Assembly (NCBI RefSeq): GCF_030146175.1
Contig: NZ_JASLCE010000057.1
Location: forward strand, 1-43,370
Length of the DNA: 43,370 nt
Reading direction: 5' to 3'
DNA from: Flavobacterium sp.
GTDB lineage: Bacteria > Bacteroidota > Bacteroidia > Flavobacteriales > Flavobacteriaceae
In this document: in pieces, positions 34,007-42,682 of the stretch
How positions within the stretch are numbered: position 1 is the stretch's first letter
Layout of the letters: each line of letters begins with the position of its first letter
The notes under the pieces: model-generated
The model's input: the letters and a program-made list of their open reading frames with translations, nothing else
Databases searched by the model: none
Told to the model about the DNA's origin: nothing
Program-made: the position numbers and the translations under genes

Positions 34007-35203
34007 ATGCCATTGAAGAAATATCTGCTGCATTTTTTATTTATTTATTTCATTTTCCACCTGTTCAGTTTTCTATTTGCATTGGTACTGAATCCTTTGG
34101 TATTCTGGTCGGCCAAAAACATCTTCCATATTGGCTATTCGTTCGAAACCAGTGGTAGCGGAAGCGGCGATAACACCTATGCCTACATCACTACGTTTTG
34201 GAACCTCTGTCTTAGTTTGATTCTGGCGCTACCGGTAACCATGCAGCTCAGTCAGCTTAACAATAAAAATACCTATACCACCATACGTTACCTTTTTCAG
34301 GTCACATTGCGATTGTATCTCGCGTTTTATATGTTGGTTTACGGATTTAGTAAAGTATTTCCGTTTCAATTTCCCCCTATTTTATATTTCCGACTGGCAC
34401 AGCCTTACGGCGAATCGTCGCCAATGGGACTGGCATGGACTTTTATGCAGTTTTCGCCCTATTACACCGCTTTTACCGGCCTGGCCGAAGTACTAGGCGG
34501 TCTTTTACTATTAAACCGTAAAACGATCACCTTAGGAACTGTAATCCTTACCGGAGTACTCACCAATATTGTGATGATGAACCTTTGTTATGATATTCCG
34601 GTTAAAATCAGTTCCATTCATATGTTGCTGGCGGCGTTGATACTCCTGTATTACGAACGTGTCCGATTGATACGCTTTTTTATTCTGGACAAAGCCGTAA
34701 CGCAAAAAGAACACACTATCTATTTGGGCGATGCCCGATCGGAAAAAGTATTGCAGTATATCAAAACCGGTTTTAAACTACTTTTATCGGTTGGAATATT
34801 TTCGGCTTTTCTAATCGCCTATCTGAAAATGCACAACCAGAACAGTAGTAATCCGCCACTCTATGGTTTTTATGAAGTGACCGATTCGGAAAACAATTCC
34901 GGTTATTTGCATTTTGTTTTTGAAACCCGCGATGCAGCCGGAATCCGCTATACAAACAATCGGGAAATGAAGTTCACGTCGACTATCGATACGGTGGCCA
35001 AATCCATCGTGTTACGCGAAATAACCGATAACGACAAAACGGTTCCCAAAGCGGAGTATTTCCGTTATGAAAAAACCAAAGACGGTTTGTTATTTCATAC
35101 CGCCGATTCGGTAAAAATACAGCTAAAACACAAAACCAAAGCCGATTTTCTACTTACCGGACGTGGGTTTCACTGGATTAACGAAGAACCGTTTAACCGA
35201 TAG
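34007..35203 (+). CDS. DoxX-like multi-spanning membrane protein with soluble C-terminal domain
   Basis: The protein has 398 residues. The first 225 hold several hydrophobic helices (YLLHFLFIYFIFHLFSFLFALVL kept short, LCLSLILALPVTMQL, LYLAFYMLVYGFSKVFPFQF, LAEVLGGLLLLNRKTITLG, ISSIHMLLAALILLYYERV). The stretch around LYLAFYMLVYGFSKVF and FTGLAEVLGGLLLL resembles the DoxX/SURF4 group. Another helix follows at about 250-270, and the last 125 residues are a soluble beta-rich domain (GFYEVTDSENNSGYLHFVFETRD). The function is unknown. It converges on the 35281 gene with a shared terminator between them. Confidence 0.75.
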   Translation: MPLKKYLLHFLFIYFIFHLFSFLFALVLNPLVFWSAKNIFHIGYSFETSGSGSGDNTYAYITTFWNLCLSLILALPVTMQLSQLNNKNTYTTIRYLFQVTLRLYLAFYMLVYGFSKVFPFQFPPILYFRLAQPYGESSPMGLAWTFMQFSPYYTAFTGLAEVLGGLLLLNRKTITLGTVILTGVLTNIVMMNLCYDIPVKISSIHMLLAALILLYYERVRLIRFFILDKAVTQKEHTIYLGDARSEKVLQYIKTGFKLLLSVGIFSAFLIAYLKMHNQNSSNPPLYGFYEVTDSENNSGYLHFVFETRDAAGIRYTNNREMKFTSTIDTVAKSIVLREITDNDKTVPKAEYFRYEKTKDGLLFHTADSVKIQLKHKTKADFLLTGRGFHWINEEPFNR

Positions 35204-35240
35204 TAATCTGATCGTATTATCCCGGTTACTCTAAAAAAGA

Positions 35241-35276
35241 AAACAGGCTGTCTCCATTAAGTGAGACAGCCTGTTT
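35241..35276. terminator. Bidirectional terminator between converging genes
   Basis: AAACAGGCTGTCTC (35241-35254) pairs perfectly with GAGACAGCCTGTTT (35263-35276). The right arm ends 5 bp before the stop of the minus-strand gene, so it can serve both directions. Confidence 0.85.
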
Positions 35277-35280
35277 ATAT

Positions 35281-35856
35281 TTAAAAATGAAAATTAAGCT
35301 GAATATATCCCGTTTTTCCAAATCCGGATTCCGACCAAGTGGTCCTTTTGTTTTCCAGAAAGGTAGCGTTATCAATCACAATATTGTATTTAAAATACAA
35401 CATCGGTTCGATCGATATCGAAAAATTATCCACTATGTTATACTGGATACCCAGGAGCGGCGCAATACCAACAGCATAATTATCTTTATTAACGTTTTTA
35501 AAATTGGAATAGCTACTCAATATATCGGCTCCAAAATAGAACGTCCAGTGTTTGTTTTGGCGAAACACTTTATCAGCACCTATCTTTAACCCTATTTCTG
35601 TAAATCCGCCTTCACTATCGTCTTTTTCATAACTTGCTCCGGCCCGAAGTGCATATTTTTTATTTAATGCATAACGGTATTCGAGATTATAAGCATTCTT
35701 ATCGGATGAAAAAGCAGAATTAATAAAGTTCGAAATTCCTATTCCCAATCGGCTTCTAAATTGTACCGTATCAACTGTTTTTAATGGTTCGTTTTGCGAA
35801 AAACAGCATAGCGAACCCAGTAATACAAATAACAATATCGTATTTCTCAGGATCAT
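35281..35856 (-). CDS. Outer-membrane beta-barrel-like hypothetical protein
   Basis: The protein has 191 residues with a signal peptide (ILLFVLLGSLCCFSQ). The mature part alternates polar and hydrophobic residues with turns, as in a small barrel: RLGIGISNFINSAF, YNLEYRYALNKKYALRAGASY, FTEIGLKIGADKVFR, WTFYFGADILSSYS, VGIAPLLGIQYNIV, FSISIEPMLYFKYNI. It ends in the aromatic-rich strand YIQLNFHF with a terminal Phe, a typical outer-membrane signature. The ligand or role is unknown. Its start overlaps the stop of the lipoprotein gene at 35856 by one base, so the two are coupled. Confidence 0.78.
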   Translation of the reverse strand: MILRNTILLFVLLGSLCCFSQNEPLKTVDTVQFRSRLGIGISNFINSAFSSDKNAYNLEYRYALNKKYALRAGASYEKDDSEGGFTEIGLKIGADKVFRQNKHWTFYFGADILSSYSNFKNVNKDNYAVGIAPLLGIQYNIVDNFSISIEPMLYFKYNIVIDNATFLENKRTTWSESGFGKTGYIQLNFHF

Positions 35857-36929
35857 TAATTCAGGTAATTTTCAAAGATCGCTCTGATTTTTGTTTCAAA
35901 ATCACCTACATAAACATCCACATTCTCACGGGTTCCGTCTGCATAAACAATATAAATCTTTGTAGTACCATTAACCTCGTCATAAATCAGGTTACCGATC
36001 TTAGCATTATTATAATACACTTCGGCATTCGTATTGTTGTTGATTTGAGCCGGAGTTGGGTTTTCATAAGCCGTAATCGCTTCAATATTGGCTGCATAAA
36101 CAATTTTAAGATCACCCACCGATACTGTTCCATTTGCCGTTTTCACATCACTGATTGATGTAATATTCCCATAATCCGAATGTTTTAATTTCACATTAGT
36201 AACAATCGAATTGGTACATCCCTGTGGCGTAGCGGAAGTATAATTTAACTGAAAATCTACAGCCGAATTTCTTCTCCATGAAAAATTATGCGTATACGGA
36301 GCCGTATAGATCACTACATCAGCATTGGTAGGCATACTAAAGTTTGTATTTACATTAAAAGTAATGTTGGATGCATTTAACGAAAACACCAAATTATTAT
36401 CTCTTTTTAATGTAAAATTCACCAACGTCGGTAACCAATATGTTTCGGAAGTATAAGAAACCGAAGTATCATTGTATGCATTTAGGCTAAATTCCGCATC
36501 GTTCCCGGAATGGTTTTGACGCGATGGAAACCTTAACGTAATAATATTAGATGCCGCTTGTTTGGTCCAGCTTTGCGATGTGGAATTCCATACATATACA
36601 CCGGCTCTATTGGCAAATTGCAGTTTGTTATTTAAGAACATTTTACCATATTGTCCTTCAAATTTGTTGGATAAATTTTTGATCCAGGAATCATTATAAT
36701 CCTGATTTCCGGAATTGAACAATGAATATAGTATAAAATTCGAAAGTTCTCCATCGTCAAGCGTATTCAAACAGTTATAAAAACTATTAAATGTGTTGGT
36801 AATGTTTTGCTTTGCATCAGCTACCGATTCCGGTGTTGAAGCAGACGAATCTGAAGAAGAGTCGGACGAACACGAATACAGGATGGCAGCAAAAACTGTC
36901 AATCCTAAAAGTAATTTTTTAAATTTCAT
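35856..36929 (-). CDS. Hypothetical lipoprotein, coupled to a beta-barrel protein
   Basis: The ATG at 36929 starts MKFKKLLLGLTVFAAILYSCSSDSSSDSS, shown here only to mark the lipobox YSC and the Ser/Asp-rich lead; the frame start at 36980 lies upstream of the promoter and is rejected. The protein has 357 residues. The mature part is beta-rich and Asn/Thr/Tyr-rich (LNAYNDTSVSYTSETY, ADVVIYTAPYTHNFSWR, GDLKIVYAANIEAI), with no enzyme motif that I recognise. It has a consensus promoter and is translated together with the 35281 barrel, suggesting a two-part envelope component. The function is unknown. Confidence 0.78.
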   Translation of the reverse strand: MKFKKLLLGLTVFAAILYSCSSDSSSDSSASTPESVADAKQNITNTFNSFYNCLNTLDDGELSNFILYSLFNSGNQDYNDSWIKNLSNKFEGQYGKMFLNNKLQFANRAGVYVWNSTSQSWTKQAASNIITLRFPSRQNHSGNDAEFSLNAYNDTSVSYTSETYWLPTLVNFTLKRDNNLVFSLNASNITFNVNTNFSMPTNADVVIYTAPYTHNFSWRRNSAVDFQLNYTSATPQGCTNSIVTNVKLKHSDYGNITSISDVKTANGTVSVGDLKIVYAANIEAITAYENPTPAQINNNTNAEVYYNNAKIGNLIYDEVNGTTKIYIVYADGTRENVDVYVGDFETKIRAIFENYLN

Positions 36930-36948
36930 AAGGTTTGTTTTTGTGCGC

Positions 36949-36981
36949 CAAATATAGAGTATCTGAAAGCATAAAAACAAA
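36949..36981 (-). promoter_or_regulatory. Consensus promoter of the lipoprotein/barrel pair
   Basis: On the minus strand TTTG (36978-36981), a 21-bp spacer and TATATTTG (36949-36956) form a full match to the Bacteroidota -33/-7 layout. The leader would be about 13 bases to the ATG at 36929. Confidence 0.65.
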
Positions 36982-37008
36982 AAAATCTCACTGATGTGTG
37001 AGATTTTT
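36981..37008 (-). terminator. Terminator after accC
   Basis: AAAAATCTCAC (36981-36991) pairs with GTGAGATTTTT (36998-37008) around TGATGT. On the minus strand it lies 20 bp after the accC stop and ends in a T-run that is also the -33 box of the next promoter. Confidence 0.8.
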
Positions 37009-37028
37009 AATTATTCTGTTTTTCGGGC

Positions 37029-38378
37029 TTATTCTACCGGGTCTTTCATTACAAAACCTTCCATGAATTTTGTAGTATAGTTACCAGCAACATAATCCGG
37101 ATCGTCCATTAATTGTCTGTGGAACGGAATTGTCGTTTTGATTCCTTCGATTACGAATTCATCCAAAGCACGTTTCATTTTGTTGATCGCTTCTTCTCGG
37201 GTTTGCGCTGTAGTGATCAACTTAGCGATCATCGAATCGTAGTTTGGCGGAATGGTATATCCGGCATACACGTGTGTATCCAGACGCACTCCGTGTCCTC
37301 CCGGCGAATGCAACGTTGTGATTCTTCCTGGTGACGGACGGAAATCGTTATACGGATCTTCGGCATTGATACGACATTCGATAGAGTGTAACTGTGGTAA
37401 ATAGTTTTTACCGGAAATTGGCACTCCAGCCGCAACCAAAATTTGCTCACGGATCAAATCGTAATCAATTACCTGCTCTGTAATCGGGTGTTCTACCTGA
37501 ATACGGGTATTCATTTCCATGAAGTAGAAGTTACGGTGTTTGTCAACCAAGAACTCAACCGTACCAGCACCTTCATATTTAATATATTCGGCCGCTTTAA
37601 CCGCTGCATCTCCCATTTTCGTACGTAATTCGTCCGTCATAAATGGAGAAGGCGTTTCTTCTGTTAATTTCTGGTGACGACGTTGTACCGAACAATCTCT
37701 TTCTGAAAGGTGACACGCTTTACCATAGGAATCTCCTACAACTTGTATTTCAATATGGCGTGGTTCTTCGATCAGTTTTTCCATGTACATTCCATCGTTT
37801 CCGAAGGCTGCACCGGCTTCCTGACGCGCGCTTTCCCATGCTTTTTGTAAATCTTCTTTTTTCCAAACTGCTCGCATCCCTTTTCCACCACCACCGGCAG
37901 TAGCTTTTAACATGATAGGGTATCCGAATTCTTTGGCTAATTTATCCGCTTGCTCATACGATTCCAATAGACCTTCTGATCCCGGAATAGTAGGAACTCC
38001 CGCTTCTTTCATGGTTGCTTTAGCCGTAGCTTTGTCTCCCATTTTTTCGATCATTTCCGGTGAAGCTCCGATAAATTTAATACCGTGCTCTTCACAAATT
38101 TTGGAAAATTTAGCATTTTCCGAAAGGAATCCATATCCGGGGTGAATTGCATCTGCATTGGTGATCTCTGCAGCCGCAATAATGTTAGACATTTTCAGAT
38201 AGGATAAATTACTTGGCGGAGGACCGATACAAACTGCTTCGTCAGCAAATTTAACATGTAGGCTTTCCGCATCTGCAGTCGAATATACGGCCACAGTTTT
38301 GATGCCCATTTCTCTACAGGTTCTGATTACGCGAAGCGCAATTTCTCCCCTGTTTGCGATTAATATTTTTTTAAACAT
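37029..38378 (-). CDS. accC: Biotin carboxylase subunit of acetyl-CoA carboxylase
   Basis: The protein has 449 residues, the standard length. It carboxylates biotin on AccB with ATP and bicarbonate, the first step toward malonyl-CoA. The start [19 protein letters not shown] and the ATP-grasp text [16 protein letters not shown] are diagnostic. Further marks are [44 protein letters not shown] (catalytic region) and ECRINAEDP. It lies downstream of accB with a 90-bp gap that holds a stem-loop, and ends at a clear terminator. Confidence 0.98.
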   Translation of the reverse strand: MFKKILIANRGEIALRVIRTCREMGIKTVAVYSTADAESLHVKFADEAVCIGPPPSNLSYLKMSNIIAAAEITNADAIHPGYGFLSENAKFSKICEEHGIKFIGASPEMIEKMGDKATAKATMKEAGVPTIPGSEGLLESYEQADKLAKEFGYPIMLKATAGGGGKGMRAVWKKEDLQKAWESARQEAGAAFGNDGMYMEKLIEEPRHIEIQVVGDSYGKACHLSERDCSVQRRHQKLTEETPSPFMTDELRTKMGDAAVKAAEYIKYEGAGTVEFLVDKHRNFYFMEMNTRIQVEHPITEQVIDYDLIREQILVAAGVPISGKNYLPQLHSIECRINAEDPYNDFRPSPGRITTLHSPGGHGVRLDTHVYAGYTIPPNYDSMIAKLITTAQTREEAINKMKRALDEFVIEGIKTTIPFHRQLMDDPDYVAGNYTTKFMEGFVMKDPVE

Positions 38379-38414
38379 CTCTTGAAATTTTAAATTCGGG
38401 TTAAATTTTAAATC

Positions 38415-38465
38415 ATTTTAAATGCGGCATAAAAAAACCATCATTCAAAATTTAGCATTTAAAAT
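38415..38465 (-). other. Stem-loop in the accB-accC spacer
   Basis: ATTTTAAATGC (38415-38425) pairs perfectly over 11 bp with GCATTTAAAAT (38455-38465) around a 29-base loop. It starts 3 bp after the accB stop on the minus strand. It may be a processing or stability site, or a chance product of AT-rich DNA. Confidence 0.4.
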
Positions 38466-38468
38466 TTC

Positions 38469-38954
38469 TTATGATGGGTCTACTAAAAATAACGGTTGGT
38501 CGAATTCTACTGGAGAAGCGTCGTCAACTAATACTTTAACGATTTTACCGGATACTTCCGATTCGATTTCATTAAATAATTTCATGGCTTCGATCACACA
38601 AACCACATCTCCTTTATTGATAGTGCTTCCTACTTCTACGAAAGGCGCTTTATCCGGTGATGGTTTACGGTATAATGTTCCGATAATTGGTGATTTAACT
38701 ACCAGGTATTTGGAATCGTCATCAGCAGCCGGAGTGCTTACCGGTGCTGCCGGTGCAGGTGCTGCTACTGCCTGAGGTGCTGCCGCTTGCGGAACTGCCG
38801 CTTGCATTGGAACATGTTGAACATAAGTAGTTTCTGCTGCTCCTGCTTCTGTAGTTTTAATGGTGATCTTGAAATCATCCATCTCTAATTTTACTTCAGT
38901 AGCACCAGACTTCGCTACAAATTTGATTAGGTTTTGAATTTCTCTAATATCCAT
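38469..38954 (-). CDS. accB: Biotin carboxyl carrier protein of acetyl-CoA carboxylase
   Basis: The protein has 161 residues. The N-terminal part (MDIREIQNLIKFVAKSGATEV) is typical. An Ala/Pro-rich flexible linker covers about residues 50-78. The biotinyl domain follows, with the biotin attachment site Lys125 in VIEAMKLFNEIE. It carries CO2 between the carboxylase AccC and the transferase. It sits between fabH (22 bp) and accC in one direction, forming a fatty-acid operon. Confidence 0.97.
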   Translation of the reverse strand: MDIREIQNLIKFVAKSGATEVKLEMDDFKITIKTTEAGAAETTYVQHVPMQAAVPQAAAPQAVAAPAPAAPVSTPAADDDSKYLVVKSPIIGTLYRKPSPDKAPFVEVGSTINKGDVVCVIEAMKLFNEIESEVSGKIVKVLVDDASPVEFDQPLFLVDPS

Positions 38955-38976
38955 CTTGTTCGGAATTTTGATTTAG

Positions 38977-39981
38977 TTAGTTTTTTTGTTTATTGTAGGC
39001 CCATTTTAAATAGATAGCTCCCCAAGTGAAGCCACCACCAAATGCGGCAAAAATTATATTATCTCCTTTTTTTAAAGAATCTTCGAAATCAGACAACAAT
39101 AAAGGTAAAGTTGCAGAAGTGGTATTACCGTATTTCTGGATGTTTATCAATACTTTTGATTCGTCTAACCCCATTCGGTTTGCAGTAGCATCAATGATAC
39201 GTTTATTCGCCTGATGCGCTACCAACCAATTGACATCTTCTTTTGTAAGCTTATTACGCTCCATTATTTTCTCACTTACGTCAGCCATTCCGGAAACCGC
39301 ATATTTAAAAACGGTTGTTCCATCCTGATGTACAAAGTGTTGTTTATTTTTTACCGTTTCTTCCGAAGCAGGTAAAATAGAACCACCGGCTTCAATTTTC
39401 AGGAATTCGCGTCCAATGCCATCACTTCTTAAATATTCATCCTGGAAGCCTAAACCTTCTGTATTCGGTTCGAACAATACGGCACCGGCACCATCTCCAA
39501 AAATAATACAAGTCGCTCTGTCGGTATAATCAATGATAGAAGACATTTTATCAGACCCTATCAATAATACTTTTTTATAACGTCCTGATTCGATGTAAGC
39601 AGAGGCTGTAGAAAGCCCGTATAGAAAACTGGAACAAGCCGCCTGCAGATCGTAGGCAAAAGCATTTGTCGCTCCAATTTGTGTTGCGGTATATACTGCC
39701 GTAGAGGCTACCGGCATATCCGGTGTTGCTGTTGCCAACAATACCAGGTCAATTTCTTTAGGATCAATTCCCGATTTTTCAATCAGGTTTTGTGCGGCTC
39801 TAATTGCCATAAAAGAAGTCCCTTGTCCTTCTTCTTTGAGAATACGTCTTTCTTTAATTCCCGTACGAGTGGTAATCCATTCATCGTTGGTATCAACCAT
39901 AGTTTCCAGAACCTGATTCGACAAAACATAGTCCGGAACATAAGATCCAACCGCTGTAATGGCTGCTGTAATTTTAGTCAT
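38977..39981 (-). CDS. fabH: Beta-ketoacyl-ACP synthase III
   Basis: FabH starts fatty-acid chains by joining an acyl-CoA to malonyl-ACP. The ATG at 39981 gives MTKITAAITAVGSYVPDYVL, the usual start; the frame start at 40053 adds 24 odd residues. The protein has 334 residues. The triad is Cys116 in LQAACSSFLYGL, His256 in LVAHQANKRI and Asn286 in YGNTTSATLPL. TRTGIKERRI and FGDGAGAVLF are also family text. Bacteria of this group make many branched chains, so a branched starter is plausible but not shown. It follows rpmF after a terminator. Confidence 0.97.
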   Translation of the reverse strand: MTKITAAITAVGSYVPDYVLSNQVLETMVDTNDEWITTRTGIKERRILKEEGQGTSFMAIRAAQNLIEKSGIDPKEIDLVLLATATPDMPVASTAVYTATQIGATNAFAYDLQAACSSFLYGLSTASAYIESGRYKKVLLIGSDKMSSIIDYTDRATCIIFGDGAGAVLFEPNTEGLGFQDEYLRSDGIGREFLKIEAGGSILPASEETVKNKQHFVHQDGTTVFKYAVSGMADVSEKIMERNKLTKEDVNWLVAHQANKRIIDATANRMGLDESKVLINIQKYGNTTSATLPLLLSDFEDSLKKGDNIIFAAFGGGFTWGAIYLKWAYNKQKN

Positions 39982-40100
39982 ATGGGTTACTTTTTCTTTT
40001 TCAAATTTTAGCTGAAAAAAGTGGTGGAAATTACAAAAAAAATCCGAAACCAAGCCTTTTTTATCGCTACTTAATTCGTTTCAAAGGGTTTTTAACAAAA

Positions 40101-40125
40101 AAAACTCCCACATAGTGAGAGTTTT
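40101..40125 (-). terminator. Terminator after rpmF
   Basis: AAAACTCCCAC (40101-40111) pairs with GTGAGAGTTTT (40115-40125) with one mismatch. Read on the minus strand it is followed by a long T-run, 19 bp after the rpmF stop. Some readthrough into fabH is possible. Confidence 0.75.
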
Positions 40126-40143
40126 CTCTATTATTTTCTTCGA

Positions 40144-40338
40144 TTAAGCAACAGCTTCTTGCTTATCAATTACAACCTGACCTCTGTAGTACATTTTACC
40201 TTCATGCCAGTAAGCTCTGTGATACAAATGCGCTTCTCCTGTTACAGGACATGTAGCAATTTGAGGAACCGTCGCTTTATAATGCGTTCTTCTCTTATCT
40301 CTTCTTGTTTTCGAGGTTTTTCTCTTAGGATGTGCCAT
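40144..40338 (-). CDS. rpmF: 50S ribosomal protein L32
   Basis: The protein has 64 residues. It starts [20 protein letters not shown], the conserved basic N-terminus of L32, and contains [17 protein letters not shown] with the Cys and His of the reduced metal-knuckle form. It lies 9 bp after the DUF177 gene, the standard yceD-rpmF pairing upstream of the fatty-acid genes. Confidence 0.97.
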   Translation of the reverse strand: MAHPKRKTSKTRRDKRRTHYKATVPQIATCPVTGEAHLYHRAYWHEGKMYYRGQVVIDKQEAVA

Positions 40339-40347
40339 CTTACTATA

Positions 40348-40881
40348 TTATTTATCCGTTAATAGTTGTTTTAATTTGTCCCATCTGGGATCTGTATTTT
40401 CTTCTTCTTTGTGTTGTTCTTTTGGCGCTAATTCATTTAAGCGATCAATTGCTTCCGATTGTAACGTTCCGTCTTTTACTCCGGGATGAATCCTTTTGCT
40501 TGGAACCGACAATACAATTGCTTCATAAATGTATTGCATAATGTTGATTTGATATTCGCCATGAGGTAACACCAGCAACTCATCGTTCTCATCATTAAAG
40601 GTATCTCCGAATTTTACAATTAAATTCATCTTACCTTTAATTGGCAAATCAAAATCCTCGTTTGTTATATCACATGGGACATTTACCGTTCCTTTGTGTT
40701 TAAAAGCGAGTTCAAGCATTGTGCTTTTTTTGTCCAGAACCACATCAACTTTGACATCGACACCATTATAGTCATCAAAATCAAAGTGTTCAAAGAACTT
40801 CTTATCTATATGATATTCAAACTGGTGTTTTCCCTGCTTTAATCCAACAAAAGGGATCAAAAATTCTTTATCATGATTCAT
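40348..40881 (-). CDS. yceD: DUF177 (YceD) family protein
   Basis: The protein has 177 residues. YceD proteins are linked to large-subunit ribosome assembly or rRNA handling and are nearly always beside rpmF, as here. Family text includes FIPFVGLKQGKHQFEYHID-like beginnings, LELAFKHKGTVNVPCDIT (the conserved Cys) and a C-terminal DPRWDKLKQLL, the usual ending. The start at 40881 is supported by a promoter 20 bp upstream. Confidence 0.93.
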   Translation of the reverse strand: MNHDKEFLIPFVGLKQGKHQFEYHIDKKFFEHFDFDDYNGVDVKVDVVLDKKSTMLELAFKHKGTVNVPCDITNEDFDLPIKGKMNLIVKFGDTFNDENDELLVLPHGEYQINIMQYIYEAIVLSVPSKRIHPGVKDGTLQSEAIDRLNELAPKEQHKEEENTDPRWDKLKQLLTDK

Positions 40882-40900
40882 AACAACAGTTTTGAGCGTG

Positions 40901-40929
40901 CAAAGATATAAAATTATTGGAATTTCAAA
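40901..40929 (-). promoter_or_regulatory. Probable promoter of yceD-rpmF
   Basis: On the minus strand TTTG (40926-40929) and TATCTTTG (40901-40908, full TAnnTTTG match) are 17 bp apart, at the short end of the usual spacing. The leader would be about 12 bases. Confidence 0.45.
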
Positions 40930-40951
40930 GGAGTTGTAAACATTTTTTTGT

Positions 40952-42001
40952 TTATAACTGTTTTTGTTTGGTTTTCAAAGGGTTTTTAACCAGTTCTTTA
41001 TGTTCGTTCCGGTTATTATACACATCAATTGCCAGATAAACCGCTTCTTTAAACGAATTATAATCGGCTTCTCCTTTTCCAGCAATCTCATAAGCCGTCC
41101 CATGATCGGGCGATGTTCTGATTTTATTCAGTCCGGCCGTATAGTTTACTCCGTTTCCAAACGACAAGGTTTTAAACGGAACCAATCCCTGATCGTGATA
41201 GTTAGCAATAACCGCATCGTATTTTTCATACTGACTTAATCCAAAAAAGCTATCGGCCGAAAACGGTCCGAAAACCATAATTCCACTGTCAAATAGTTTT
41301 TTCAGAGCCGGTTTGATCACCTCATCATCTTCTTTTCCGATAACACCGTTATCACCACAATGTGGATTTAATCCTAAAACAGCAATTTTAGGTCGTGTAA
41401 TCCCAAAATCCTGAATCAGCGCTTTATGAACGGTTTCTATTTTTTTATGAATCAGTACTTCCGTTAGATGGTTCGACACTTCGTTAACCGGAATATGATC
41501 CGTAAACAAACCTACGCGTAAACCATCCTGAACCATTAACATCAAGGCATCACCTTCCAGTTCCTGATCCAGATAGTCGGTATGTCCCGGAAAATGAAAT
41601 TCTTCCGATTGTATATTGTATTTATTGATCGGTGCCGTTACCAACACATCTACCAACCCTTCCTTTAGCGCTTTTGTAGCCGCTGTAAACGATCGGATAG
41701 CATATTTCCCTACGTTTTCATCATTGACACCAAATTCAAGATTAACACCTTCCCGCCATACATTCAATACGTTGATTTTTCCGGGAACAATTTGCTCCAT
41801 CTTATCAATCCCGTGAAGGTTTGCATTGAGCTGTAATGTTTTCTTTATAAAGGAAAGGATTTTCACATTAGCAAAAATGACCGGTGTACATAGCTCCAGC
41901 ATACGGGTATCCTCGAACGTTTTCAATACTACTTCGCTCCCAATCCCGTTTAGATCCCCTATGGAAATTCCTACAATTATATTTTCTGCTTTTTTCACCA
42001 T
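40952..42001 (-). CDS. pdxA: 4-hydroxythreonine-4-phosphate dehydrogenase
   Basis: The protein has 349 residues. PdxA oxidises 4-phosphohydroxy-threonine in pyridoxal phosphate synthesis. The N-terminal VGISIGDLNGIGSEVVLKTF is diagnostic. Metal-binding histidines are seen in FHFPGHTDYL, LGLNPHCGDNGVIG and IANYHDQGLVPFK. SFGNGVNYTAGLNKIRTSPDHG is the typical C-terminal region. Its product pyridoxal phosphate is the cofactor of alanine racemase, encoded elsewhere in this window. It is divergent from ribE, with 58 bp between the starts. Confidence 0.96.
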   Translation of the reverse strand: MVKKAENIIVGISIGDLNGIGSEVVLKTFEDTRMLELCTPVIFANVKILSFIKKTLQLNANLHGIDKMEQIVPGKINVLNVWREGVNLEFGVNDENVGKYAIRSFTAATKALKEGLVDVLVTAPINKYNIQSEEFHFPGHTDYLDQELEGDALMLMVQDGLRVGLFTDHIPVNEVSNHLTEVLIHKKIETVHKALIQDFGITRPKIAVLGLNPHCGDNGVIGKEDDEVIKPALKKLFDSGIMVFGPFSADSFFGLSQYEKYDAVIANYHDQGLVPFKTLSFGNGVNYTAGLNKIRTSPDHGTAYEIAGKGEADYNSFKEAVYLAIDVYNNRNEHKELVKNPLKTKQKQL

Positions 42002-42021
42002 GCCGACTAGTTATTTATTAC

Positions 42022-42043
42022 TAATTTTGGATATGCAAATTTA
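42022..42043. promoter_or_regulatory. Face-to-face -7 elements for ribE and pdxA
   Basis: TAATTTTG at 42022-42029 (plus strand) points to ribE, and CAAATTTA at 42036-42043 reads TAAATTTG on the minus strand toward pdxA. Both are full TAnnTTTG matches only 6 bp apart, so the two promoters probably overlap and exclude each other. No clear -33 boxes were seen. Confidence 0.4.
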
Positions 42044-42059
42044 GCAAAATAAATCAGTT

Positions 42060-42650
42060 ATGTTTACAGGAATTATCGAAACTCTCGGAACCATCCGGAA
42101 CATCCGAAAAGAAAACGACAATATTCATATTCACGTCCAATCTTCCATAACCCACGAACTTAAAATTGACCAAAGTGTTTCCCACAATGGAGTCTGCTTA
42201 ACCGTGGTCGCTATTGATGGCGACACCTATACAGTAACCGCCATAAAAGAGACACTTGACAAAACCAATTTAGGCAGTTGGCAGACAGGAGATTTGATCA
42301 ACTTGGAAAGAGGAATGAAACTAGGCGATCGTCTGGACGGCCATATCGTTCAAGGTCATGTGGATCAGACTGGAACCTGCAAAAATATTCAGGATGCGAA
42401 CGGCAGTTATTATTTCACGTTTGAATATGATTCAAAATTACGCAACATCACAATCGAAAAAGGCTCCGTTACCGTTAATGGTGTAAGTCTTACTGTGGTT
42501 AACTCCAAAGAAAACGAGTTTAGCGTTGCCATCATACCGTATACTATGGAACACACTAACTTTAAGAATTTTAAAGTCGGCACTACCATTAATCTGGAAT
42601 TTGATGTGATTGGAAAATATGTCAGTAGGTTACACGAACTACGACAATAA
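42060..42650 (+). CDS. ribE: Riboflavin synthase alpha subunit
   Basis: The protein has 196 residues. It joins two lumazine molecules to make riboflavin. Two homologous lumazine-binding halves are visible: MFTGIIETLG ... VSHNGVCLTVVAID and HIVQGHVDQTG ... VNGVSLTVVNSKE, with EKGSVTVNGVSLTV as the second binding motif. No FMN riboswitch is visible upstream; only about 60 bp separate it from pdxA. A strong terminator follows directly at the stop codon. Confidence 0.96.
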   Translation: MFTGIIETLGTIRNIRKENDNIHIHVQSSITHELKIDQSVSHNGVCLTVVAIDGDTYTVTAIKETLDKTNLGSWQTGDLINLERGMKLGDRLDGHIVQGHVDQTGTCKNIQDANGSYYFTFEYDSKLRNITIEKGSVTVNGVSLTVVNSKENEFSVAIIPYTMEHTNFKNFKVGTTINLEFDVIGKYVSRLHELRQ

Positions 42651-42682
42651 AAAAAAGCGTCCGATTATTCGGACGCTTTTTT
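42651..42682. terminator. Bidirectional terminator after ribE, overlapping the end of the PID-CTERM gene
   Basis: AAAAAAGCGTCCGA (42651-42664) pairs perfectly over 14 bp with TCGGACGCTTTTTT (42669-42682). The loop and right arm contain the last codons and stop of the opposite gene (stop at 42665-42667), so that gene's 3' end is built into the hairpin. Confidence 0.9.

Noticed and set aside
42060..42060. FMN riboswitch before ribE
   Set aside because: Only 58 bp separate ribE from pdxA, too short for the element, and no conserved core was seen.
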